DNA from: Bacteroidota bacterium
GTDB lineage: Bacteria; Bacteroidota; Bacteroidia; Bacteroidales; B18-G4
Reading direction: 5' to 3'
DNA length: 23,128 nt
Assembly: GCA_003648575.1 (NCBI GenBank)
Contig: QMPN01000020.1
Coordinates: 1-23,128 of the forward strand
Position numbers and translations under genes: made by a program. Positions 6,994-14,230 of the stretch are shown one piece after another (position 1 is the stretch's first letter; each line of letters begins with the position of its first letter). Below the pieces are notes generated by a model. It saw nothing but the letters and a program-made list of their open reading frames with translations, did no database searches and had not been told where the DNA came from.

Positions 6994-9189
6994 ATGGTTA
7001 AAAAGAGACCAATAAAATTCAGCCTCGTATACCGCGACATGTGGCAATCCTCCGGAAAGTATGTCCCCAGGGTAGACCAGCTTACCAAGATCGCTCCGGT
7101 AATTATCGACATGGGTTGTTTCGACCGCGTAGAGACCAATGGCGGTGCCTTTGAACAGGTGAACCTGCTTTACGGGGAAAACCCAAACAAAGCTGTCAGG
7201 GATTGGACCCAGCCGTTTAATGATGTTGGCATTAAGACACATATGCTGGAAAGAGCCCTGAACGGGATCAGGATGTTCCCGGTACCCAAAGATGTGCGTC
7301 AGCTGATGTACAAAGTGAAGAAAGCTCAGGGTACGGATATTGCCCGTTCGTTTTGCGGCCTGAACGACCACCGCAACCTGGAGCTATCGGTAAAGTATGC
7401 TAAAGAAGCAGGAATGATCTCACAGGCTGCTTTATGCATTACCTACTCAAAAATACATACTGTTGAGTATTACATGAAGGTGGTTGACAAGGTAGCTGAA
7501 TACGGTTGTGATGAGATCTGCCTGAAGGATATGGCAGGCATCGGACGTCCGGAAACACTGGGGAAACTCACCGCCGCCATAAAGAAAAAATATCCGCACC
7601 TCCTGGTGCAGTATCATGGACATTCAGGACCCGGTTTCTCAGTTGCTTCTATGCTGGAAGTTGCCAGGGCGGGAGCTGATATTGTGGATGTGGCCATGGA
7701 ACCCCTCTCCTGGGGAATGGTTCACCCCGATGTAATCACTATCAGGGATATGCTGTCAGATGCAGGCTTCGAAGTGCCCGACATTAACATGAAGGCATAC
7801 ATGGAAGCCCGTGCTATGACACAGGAATTCATGGACGACTTCCTGGGATACTGGATCAACCCCAAGAACAGGTACATGTCTTCACTGCTGATCCAGTCAG
7901 GGCTTCCCGGTGGGATGATGGGCAGCCTGATGGCCGACCTCAAAGGGGTGCACGACAGCATCAACTTCTCGCTGAAGTCGAGTGGGAAACCGGAACTTTC
8001 AGAAGATGAGCTGCTCATCCAGCTTTTCGAGGAGGTAGAATATGTATGGCCTAAGCTGGGCTATCCACCACTGGTGACCCCATATAGCCAATATGTGAAG
8101 AATATAGCCCTGCTCAACCTGATGCAGATGGCCAAAGGAGAAGAACGCTATTCCATGATGGACGACAACGCATGGAACATGGTGCTTGGCAAGGCAGGGA
8201 AACTTCCTGGCGAGCTGGCGCCGGAGATCATCGAGTTAGCCAAATCTCAGGGACGCGAGTTTTATGATGGCGTTCCACAGGAATTTTATCCGGATGCACT
8301 GGATAAGTACCGCAAAGAGATGAAGGAGAATGGATGGGAAACAGGTGAAGATGATGAGGAGCTCTTTGAATTTGCCATGCATGAAGACCAGTACCGTGAT
8401 TATAAATCAGGTGCAGCCAAACAACGCTTCGAGGCTGAACTGGAAAAAATGAAAGCACAAAAATCAACAAGCAAAACAACTATAGCCGTGGATACAAAAA
8501 CTGCACCTAACAGGGATTCATACAATAAAGACGAGGTGAAACAGCCAACCGCCATGGTGGCCTACCTGCTCTATACCTTGAACACAGAAAAGAAGGTGAA
8601 TGAGTATAAACCCAAGAGCATCGACGTCTGGAACTCGATCGGGTTCTGGAGGGGTGAACAAAAGATCGACCTGACTATCGATGGCGCAACTATAGAAGTG
8701 CCGGTGAAAAAAGGTGATGATGAAACATGGCAATTTGCAATAGGCCGGTCAAAGCTGACTGCCACCCTGGAATATCTGGACGCAGGCGAAGTTGATTTCA
8801 AAATTGGTGATGACAGTTTCTTTGCACAGATCAAGCCCGGTGATGATGAATATGCTAAGGTTGTGATCAATGGAGGCGAGTTTCAGATGTTCAGGAATGA
8901 CCTGCTCGATACAGAACTCTCAGCCGGTGGTGGTGACGACAGCCTCGATGCCGGTAAGCACATCGTTTCCCCTATCCCGGGCAAGGTGTTTAAGATCAAT
9001 GTAAAAGAAGGAAAGAAGATCAAAAAGGGCGAAATCGTTGCGGTAATCGATGCCATGAAGATGGAGAATAATATCACTTCAAACAAGGATGCTGTGGTGA
9101 AGAAGATCCTGGTGAAACTTAACGAGATGGTTGAGGTGAATACCGCATTGATAGAGCTTGAAGATGATGTTGTTGAGGAGAAGGAATAA
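6994..9189 (+). CDS. Biotin-carrying 5S-type carboxyltransferase fused to BT-like and biotinyl domains
   Basis: A 731-residue protein in three parts. Residues ~8-480 form a PYC/OADA carboxyltransferase domain like transcarboxylase 5S or pyruvate carboxylase: RDMWQ (14-18, Asp15 as metal ligand), Arg87, the carboxylysine candidate Lys178 in CLKDMAG, and metal ligands His208 and His210 in HGH, then PPLVTPYSQ (358-366). Residues ~505-645 look like a beta-rich BT docking domain of methylcrotonyl-CoA carboxylase alpha. Residues ~655-725 are a biotinyl domain with Lys689 in AMKM. There is no biotin carboxylase domain. Within the first domain the usual RDAHQ His is Trp17 and the usual Asp in FDxxN is Cys121, so the keto-acid pocket differs. 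Gene context suggests carboxyl transfer to 3-methylcrotonyl-CoA together with the 12S-like gene upstream. The linker 480-515 is Lys/Thr-rich. Family membership is firm; the reaction is inferred. Confidence 0.8.
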   Translation: MVKKRPIKFSLVYRDMWQSSGKYVPRVDQLTKIAPVIIDMGCFDRVETNGGAFEQVNLLYGENPNKAVRDWTQPFNDVGIKTHMLERALNGIRMFPVPKDVRQLMYKVKKAQGTDIARSFCGLNDHRNLELSVKYAKEAGMISQAALCITYSKIHTVEYYMKVVDKVAEYGCDEICLKDMAGIGRPETLGKLTAAIKKKYPHLLVQYHGHSGPGFSVASMLEVARAGADIVDVAMEPLSWGMVHPDVITIRDMLSDAGFEVPDINMKAYMEARAMTQEFMDDFLGYWINPKNRYMSSLLIQSGLPGGMMGSLMADLKGVHDSINFSLKSSGKPELSEDELLIQLFEEVEYVWPKLGYPPLVTPYSQYVKNIALLNLMQMAKGEERYSMMDDNAWNMVLGKAGKLPGELAPEIIELAKSQGREFYDGVPQEFYPDALDKYRKEMKENGWETGEDDEELFEFAMHEDQYRDYKSGAAKQRFEAELEKMKAQKSTSKTTIAVDTKTAPNRDSYNKDEVKQPTAMVAYLLYTLNTEKKVNEYKPKSIDVWNSIGFWRGEQKIDLTIDGATIEVPVKKGDDETWQFAIGRSKLTATLEYLDAGEVDFKIGDDSFFAQIKPGDDEYAKVVINGGEFQMFRNDLLDTELSAGGGDDSLDAGKHIVSPIPGKVFKINVKEGKKIKKGEIVAVIDAMKMENNITSNKDAVVKKILVKLNEMVEVNTALIELEDDVVEEKE

Positions 9190-9229
9190 ATTTTGATATT
9201 CGATTAATTAATCCAAAACCAAAGAAAAG

Positions 9230-10375
9230 ATGAATTTCGAACTATCAGAAGAGCAACAAATGATACGTGACACGGTGCGTGATTTCGCCGAAAGGGAGAT
9301 TAAACCTGTTGCACAAGAGCTGGATGAAAAGGCTGAGTTCTCGTATGATATCACCGCCAAAATGGGTGAGCTTGGCTTATTTGGCATGTACCTGCCCGAG
9401 AAATATGGTGGACAGGGACTCGACACCCTTTCATATATCATCGCGGTGGAAGAACTGGCACGCATCGACGGTTCCCAGGCAGCGACACTGGCTGCACACA
9501 ACTCTCTGGGCATTGGCCCCATATACTATTATGGGAGTGAGGAACAAAAGATGAAGTATCTGCCGCAACTGTGTACGGGAAAGGCTCTCTGGGGCTTTGG
9601 ATTGACCGAACCCAATGCCGGATCCGATTCACGTGGCTCCAAAACTACAGCGAAAGTGGATGGTGATGATTGGATTATTGACGGATCAAAGATCTTCATT
9701 ACTAACGGATCAGTTGATATCAGCATCGGCAGTTCAGTACAGGCCGTTAGCGGTGAGGAGAATGGGAAAAAGATTTTCACAACCTTTCTTGTCGATAAAG
9801 GGACGCCGGGTTTTAAAACGGTTTCCATGCATGGCAAGATGATGTGGCGGGCTTCCGATACGGCAGAGCTATATTTCGATGATTGCCGCATACCCAAAGA
9901 GCATTTACTGGGGGAGATAGGGCAGGGTTCCAAGATCATGCTCAGCACGCTGGATAATGGGCGCCTGTCGATTGGTGCCATGGGCCTCGGACTGGCACAG
10001 GGGGCTTTTGAACTGGCCAGGGCATATGGCAATGAACGCAAGCAGTTTGGCAGGACCATCAACAGCTTTCAGGTGAATGCCTTTAAGCTGGCCGACATGG
10101 CACTGAAGATAGAACTCGGGCGTAACCTGCTCTACAAAGCATGCTGGCTGAAAGATGCCGGCAAGCCATTTGGCAAGGAATCGGCTATGGCTAAGCTATA
10201 TTGCTCGGAAATTGCCAGGGAAGTAGCCGATGAAGCAGTTCAGATCCATGGTGGCTACGGACTGATGAAAGATTACGATATCGAGCGCCACTACCGCGAC
10301 GCACGCCTGCTGCCGATTGGAGAGGGAACCTCTGAGATACAAAGGCTGGTCATTGCCAGATACGTGAATAGTTAG
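9230..10375 (+). CDS. Acyl-CoA dehydrogenase (SCAD-like; possibly isovaleryl-CoA)
   Basis: A 381-residue flavoprotein of the acyl-CoA dehydrogenase family, oxidising an acyl-CoA at C2-C3 and passing electrons to ETF. Family features are FGLTEPNAGSD in the FAD/substrate region, IFITNGS, ERKQFG, VQIHGGYG and the C-terminal IGEGTSEIQR. The catalytic base appears to be Glu365 in GEGTSE, as in short/medium-chain dehydrogenases. Classical isovaleryl-CoA dehydrogenases have Ala there and place the base in an LDLER helix; the matching segment here is LDNGR. The gene position in the operon predicts isovaleryl-CoA as substrate, but the residues look SCAD-like. It follows the biotin gene by 40 bases, with purine-rich AAAGAAAAG just before the ATG as a possible ribosome site. 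No ETF genes are in the window. Confidence 0.85.
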   Translation: MNFELSEEQQMIRDTVRDFAEREIKPVAQELDEKAEFSYDITAKMGELGLFGMYLPEKYGGQGLDTLSYIIAVEELARIDGSQAATLAAHNSLGIGPIYYYGSEEQKMKYLPQLCTGKALWGFGLTEPNAGSDSRGSKTTAKVDGDDWIIDGSKIFITNGSVDISIGSSVQAVSGEENGKKIFTTFLVDKGTPGFKTVSMHGKMMWRASDTAELYFDDCRIPKEHLLGEIGQGSKIMLSTLDNGRLSIGAMGLGLAQGAFELARAYGNERKQFGRTINSFQVNAFKLADMALKIELGRNLLYKACWLKDAGKPFGKESAMAKLYCSEIAREVADEAVQIHGGYGLMKDYDIERHYRDARLLPIGEGTSEIQRLVIARYVNS

Positions 10376-10388
10376 ATCACGATATTTA

Positions 10389-10423
10389 ATATTCGATATT
10401 CGATATTCGATATCCGATATTCG
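10389..10423. repeat. (ATATTCG)5 heptamer array
   Basis: Five contiguous 7-bp units run from 10389 to 10423: ATATTCG three times, ATATCCG once, then ATATTCG. The array is in the 69-base spacer between the dehydrogenase stop and the acetoacetyl-CoA synthetase start, ending about 20 bases before the ATG. A related GATATTCGAT occurs in the previous spacer near 9194. It is the most regular of the heptamer arrays in the window. Confidence 0.9.
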
Positions 10424-10444
10424 AATGCAGCATAAAATGAACGT

Positions 10445-12394
10445 ATGAATTATAAGAAACTATGGTCTCCCACAGTGGAGCGCTCTGAACATTCCCGTAT
10501 GAAGACCTTCATGGAGGAGGTGAATGAAAAATTCGGGAAGGATTTTCAAACATATGATGAGCTTTTTCAATGGAGTGTGGAGCAACCCGCCGACTTCTGG
10601 GGGGCTTTCTGGTACTTCAGCGGTATCCGGTATTCGAAAGATTTCGATACAGTTGTGGATGATCCCAAAAAGATGCCGGGGGCGAAGTGGTTTGAAGGTG
10701 CCAGGCTGAACTTTGCCGAAAACCTTTTGCCCAGAAGGGATGATAAGACCGCCATCATCTTCCGAGGAGAATCAGAATTTGAACGTCGTGTCAGCTATGC
10801 CGAACTTTATGACCAGGCACATCGCGTGGCGGAAGGAATGAAGAAACTTGGTGTAAAGAAAGGCGATCGCGTAGCCGGGTTCATACCCAATATGCCTGAA
10901 GCCATCATTGCCATGCTGGCAGCATCCTCATTAGGGGCCATATGGTCCTCATCATCACCCGATTTTGGTATCAAAGGCGTACTCGACCGCTTCAGCCAGA
11001 TCGAGCCCAAAGTAATCTTTGCGGCCGATGGCTATTATTATAAAGGAAAGAGTTTCGATTCTCAGGAAAAATTAAAAGGCATCCTTGATAAATTGCCCTC
11101 TGTAGAGAAGGTTGTTCTGATCAATTACACAAATCATGTTGATACGTCGTCGATCGCTAATGCAGTGAGCTGGGAGGACTTTGCTGAACCGGTGACAGGT
11201 GACATGAGCTTTGAACAACTGCCTTTCGATCATCCCCTGTACATTATGTATTCTTCAGGGACAACCGGATTGCCGAAAAGCATCGTGCATTCGGCCGGTG
11301 GTACACTCATCCAGCACCTGAAAGAACTTATCCTCCACAGCAATCTGCATGAAGAGGATACCATCTTTTATTTTACCACCTGTGGTTGGATGATGTGGAA
11401 CTGGTTCATCAGCAGCCTGGCAGTTGGCTCGACTATTGTCTGCTTCGATGGCAATCCCTTCCATCCCGCCCCGGATGCTCTTCTGCATATGGCAAAAGAC
11501 CTGGATGTAACCATATTCGGCACCAGTGCCAAGTACATCGCCAGTCTTGAAAATGCCGGTGTTGTACCAAAAGATATAAGTGCATTCCCGGCCCTGAAAG
11601 CGATCTGCTCCACGGGATCACCTCTCTCCAACGAGAGCTTTGAATACGTTTACAGCCAATGGAAAGAAGATGTGCAGCTTTCCTCCATTGCAGGTGGAAC
11701 GGATATTGTGTCCTGCTTCATGCTTGGCAACCCAATGTTACCAGTTTATATGGGTGAAATACAATGTCGTGGCCTCGGAATGGATGTGGACAGCTTCGAT
11801 GATTTCGGGCAGAGCATAAGTGGTAAGCAAGGGGAACTGGTTTGCAAGACGGCTTTTCCTTCCATGCCCATATATTTTTGGAACGACCCGGATGGAAAGA
11901 AATACCATGATGCTTATTTCGATGTTTATGACGGCATCTGGCGGCATGGCGACTATATCCTGCTAAGTGGGCACGGAGGTATTACAATGTTTGGAAGATC
12001 TGATGCCACACTAAATCCGGGAGGCGTCCGTATCGGTACTGCCGAGATCTACAATGTGGTGGAAAATATGGATGAAGTGGAGGATGCTGTTGTCATCGGC
12101 CAGAAATGGGAAGATGATGAAAGGGTCGTGCTCTTTGTGAAACTGAATGAAGGCTTCACACTTGACGATGATCTCAAGATAAAAATATCCAAACTTATTC
12201 GCAGCAATTGCAGCCCGCGCCATGTGCCGGCCATCATCCTTGAAACGGAAGGTGTGCCTTATACATTGAATGGGAAAAAGGTGGAGATCGCCGTAAAAAA
12301 GGCCATACTCGGGGAAGAGATCAAGAATAAGGATGCACTTGCCAATCCTGAGGTGCTGGATTATTTCGAAAAGCTTGAAGGGCTTGGGGGTTAA
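10445..12394 (+). CDS. aacS: Acetoacetyl-CoA synthetase
   Basis: A 649-residue ANL-superfamily ligase that activates acetoacetate with ATP and CoA. The phosphate loop YSSGTTGLPK is at residues 269-278, followed by SIVHSAGG and CGWMMWNWF, which are characteristic of acetoacetyl-CoA rather than acetyl-CoA synthetases. Near the C-terminus, NGKKVE contains the probable acyl-adenylation lysine (Lys611). The length fits the ~650-residue family. As last gene of the operon it would recover the acetoacetate released by HMG-CoA lyase, for thiolysis to two acetyl-CoA by a thiolase not seen here. The spacer holds the (ATATTCG)5 array. A three-codon ORF (ATG at 10437) overlaps the start as ATGA, possibly by chance. 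The N-terminal WxP-type segment starting at 10445 fits the family start. Confidence 0.92.
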   Translation: MNYKKLWSPTVERSEHSRMKTFMEEVNEKFGKDFQTYDELFQWSVEQPADFWGAFWYFSGIRYSKDFDTVVDDPKKMPGAKWFEGARLNFAENLLPRRDDKTAIIFRGESEFERRVSYAELYDQAHRVAEGMKKLGVKKGDRVAGFIPNMPEAIIAMLAASSLGAIWSSSSPDFGIKGVLDRFSQIEPKVIFAADGYYYKGKSFDSQEKLKGILDKLPSVEKVVLINYTNHVDTSSIANAVSWEDFAEPVTGDMSFEQLPFDHPLYIMYSSGTTGLPKSIVHSAGGTLIQHLKELILHSNLHEEDTIFYFTTCGWMMWNWFISSLAVGSTIVCFDGNPFHPAPDALLHMAKDLDVTIFGTSAKYIASLENAGVVPKDISAFPALKAICSTGSPLSNESFEYVYSQWKEDVQLSSIAGGTDIVSCFMLGNPMLPVYMGEIQCRGLGMDVDSFDDFGQSISGKQGELVCKTAFPSMPIYFWNDPDGKKYHDAYFDVYDGIWRHGDYILLSGHGGITMFGRSDATLNPGGVRIGTAEIYNVVENMDEVEDAVVIGQKWEDDERVVLFVKLNEGFTLDDDLKIKISKLIRSNCSPRHVPAIILETEGVPYTLNGKKVEIAVKKAILGEEIKNKDALANPEVLDYFEKLEGLGG

Positions 12395-12436
12395 GATTCG
12401 AAAACTGAAACCTAAAACTCGAAACTTGAGACTCGA
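12395..12436. repeat. Six degenerate heptamers after aacS
   Basis: Units GATTCGA, AAACTGA, AACCTAA, AACTCGA, AACTTGA and GACTCGA run without gaps, starting just after the aacS stop codon. All six fit a RAYYYRA-like pattern except small deviations. They lie upstream of the lnt promoter. No hairpin terminator for the operon was seen here. Confidence 0.75.
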
Positions 12437-12452
12437 TCCATTTCCATGTTCT

Positions 12453-12481
12453 TTGTGCTTTATTCAAATACCTTATCTTTG
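12453..12481 (+). promoter_or_regulatory. Bacteroidota-type promoter for lnt
   Basis: TTG at 12453-12455 and TATCTTTG at 12474-12481, a perfect match to TAnnTTTG, are 18 bases apart. The -7 box ends five bases before the lnt ATG at 12487, so transcription would begin at or next to the start codon. Confidence 0.6.
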
Positions 12482-12486
12482 AGTAC

Positions 12487-14094
12487 ATGAAAAAGAAGCA
12501 TCTTCTATTACTTTCACTGCTATCGGGGCTAATACTTTCTCTGGCCTGGCCGCGTGATGGCTTTGCTGGGCTGATGCTCCTGGGATTTATTCCTTTCCTA
12601 TTTATCGAGGACTATATAAGCAAGAATAAACAGGATTTTCATCGCTTCGCGGTACTGGTATATACGTACCCGGGCTTTTTGCTTTGGAATGTGCTCACCA
12701 CCTACTGGATATGGAACTCCACGGAAGTGGGCTCAATAGGTGCTTTTGTGGCCAATGCCTTTTTTATGGCGCTGGTATTCAATATTTATTCCTTTACCAA
12801 GAAACATATTTACGGGAAGAACAATGGCTACTTCATCCTACCATTTTATTGGATGAGCTTCGAATACTGGCACCTGAACTGGGATATGAGCTGGCCCTGG
12901 CTCAGCCTGGGAAATGCCTTTGCCAATTTTCCCTCCTGGGTGCAATGGTATGAGTATACCGGTGCTTTTGGTGGCACGTTGTGGATATTAGTGCTGAATA
13001 TTCTGTTTTATAAGTTCATAACCCTGGGCTGGAAGAACAGGAAACTTATTAAGGATAAGATCATATGGGGCACGGCATCTGCGCTCTTCCTGCTGCTGCC
13101 TTTGCTGATCTCGATCATCATTTACAACGCTTATGAAGAAGAGGATCGTCCCGTGGAGGTGATCGTGACGCAGGCCAACATCAACCCATATACTGAACAA
13201 TATTCCCTTCCACCTGAAGAAGTCGTGGAACGGAATCTGGATCTGATAAAAACTATCATCGATGATAATACGGATTTTGTGGTCTGCCCGGAGTCGTCTA
13301 TTCAAGAGGCCATTTGGGAGGATCGCTTTGACCAAAGTCCCAGCATCCGGCAAGTTAAAAACTTTATTTCCGCGTATCCTAATGCGACTTTCATTATAGG
13401 GGCATCCACTTTCAGGGAGTATGAAGAAGGGGAGGAGCTAAGATTCTCAGCGCGAAAATTCAGGGATGCAGATGCTTATTATGATGCTTACAATACAGTA
13501 TTCTTTATAGATGCACTCGGTGAAATTGAAGTTTACCATAAATCGAAGTTAACACCGGGTGTTGAAACAATGCCCTTCCCCCAATACCTGGGTTTCTTCG
13601 ATAACTTTGCCATCGACCTGGGTGGGACAGTGGGCAGCCTCGGCACAGACGATATAAGGAAGGTGTTTGTGACCCGGGATGACTCTTTGAGGGTGTCTGC
13701 AGTAATATGCTATGAATCCGTTTACGGGGAGTTTTTTGCTGAATTTGCCCGAAACGGTGCTGAACTCATCTTTATTGTGACCAACGATGGCTGGTGGGGA
13801 AATACACCGGGTCACAAGCAGCACTTCATCTATTCACGCCTGCGTGCCATTGAAACCCGTCGTAGCATCGCACGATCAGCCAATACGGGAATCTCCGCAT
13901 TTATCAATCAAAGGGGTGACATCGTGGAGGAATCCGGATACTGGGTCCCGACCGTTTTGAAGCAAAGTATCAATGCCAATGATAAGATCACTTTTTATTC
14001 CATGTATGGAGATTACCTGGCCAGGATCGCTGCATTTGTCTCAGTTTTACTATTGCTGATCTCGATCAGCCTGGGCTTAAGAAGAAGGCAGTAA
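12487..14094 (+). CDS. lnt: Apolipoprotein N-acyltransferase
   Basis: A 535-residue inner-membrane enzyme that adds the third acyl chain to the N-terminal cysteine of lipoproteins. The N-terminal ~220 residues contain several hydrophobic membrane segments, and a nitrilase-like domain follows. The catalytic triad is visible: Glu269 in VCPESS, Lys352 in YHKSKL, and Cys408 in ICYES. NDGWWGNTPGHKQH and the arginine-rich RLRAIETRRSIARSANTG are typical Lnt segments, and a final membrane helix closes the protein. The length is close to the family norm (~510). The start at 12487 gives the usual LLSLLSG-type first helix, and the next in-frame Met is about 30 residues on. It is probably transcribed alone, from the promoter just in front. 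It is not obviously linked to the leucine-type operon but could fit functionally with the lipoprotein-related ABC genes beyond it. Confidence 0.93.
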   Translation: MKKKHLLLLSLLSGLILSLAWPRDGFAGLMLLGFIPFLFIEDYISKNKQDFHRFAVLVYTYPGFLLWNVLTTYWIWNSTEVGSIGAFVANAFFMALVFNIYSFTKKHIYGKNNGYFILPFYWMSFEYWHLNWDMSWPWLSLGNAFANFPSWVQWYEYTGAFGGTLWILVLNILFYKFITLGWKNRKLIKDKIIWGTASALFLLLPLLISIIIYNAYEEEDRPVEVIVTQANINPYTEQYSLPPEEVVERNLDLIKTIIDDNTDFVVCPESSIQEAIWEDRFDQSPSIRQVKNFISAYPNATFIIGASTFREYEEGEELRFSARKFRDADAYYDAYNTVFFIDALGEIEVYHKSKLTPGVETMPFPQYLGFFDNFAIDLGGTVGSLGTDDIRKVFVTRDDSLRVSAVICYESVYGEFFAEFARNGAELIFIVTNDGWWGNTPGHKQHFIYSRLRAIETRRSIARSANTGISAFINQRGDIVEESGYWVPTVLKQSINANDKITFYSMYGDYLARIAAFVSVLLLLISISLGLRRRQ

Positions 14095-14164
14095 GAAGTA
14101 CACCTTCCCCAAAACCATCACTTATGTGGATAAGAAACTATTAGCGAAATTGCCTGTGTCTGAG

Positions 14165-14188
14165 CCCTGCAGTTTACAATTTGCAGGG
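14165..14188. terminator. Possible hairpin between convergent genes
   Basis: CCCTGCA (14165-14171) pairs with TGCAGGG (14182-14188) around a 10-base loop. It lies in the 136-base spacer between lnt and the convergent permease gene, where a bidirectional terminator would be expected. No strong T-run follows, so the call is weak. The rest of the spacer shows nothing else. Confidence 0.3.
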
Positions 14189-14230
14189 AATGCTTAGCAG
14201 CATTTATTTGAAGCGAAAGGAATAAATTAC

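Noticed and set aside
6609..7139. Open frame of 176 codons on the minus strand across the hydratase and biotin protein genes
   Set aside because: It overlaps two genes with strong motifs and has shadow-like composition.
6994..9189. Ordinary pyruvate carboxylase or sodium-pumping oxaloacetate decarboxylase alpha
   Set aside because: No biotin carboxylase domain and no membrane beta/gamma decarboxylase genes are present; the extra BT-like region and the operon partner point elsewhere, although a housekeeping role cannot be fully excluded.
9529..10062. Open frame of 177 codons on the minus strand inside the dehydrogenase gene
   Set aside because: Serine/proline-rich translation typical of an antisense shadow; the acyl-CoA dehydrogenase frame explains the DNA.
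10389..10423. CRISPR-like repeats
   Set aside because: Units are only 7 bp, contiguous and without spacers, and no cas gene is nearby.
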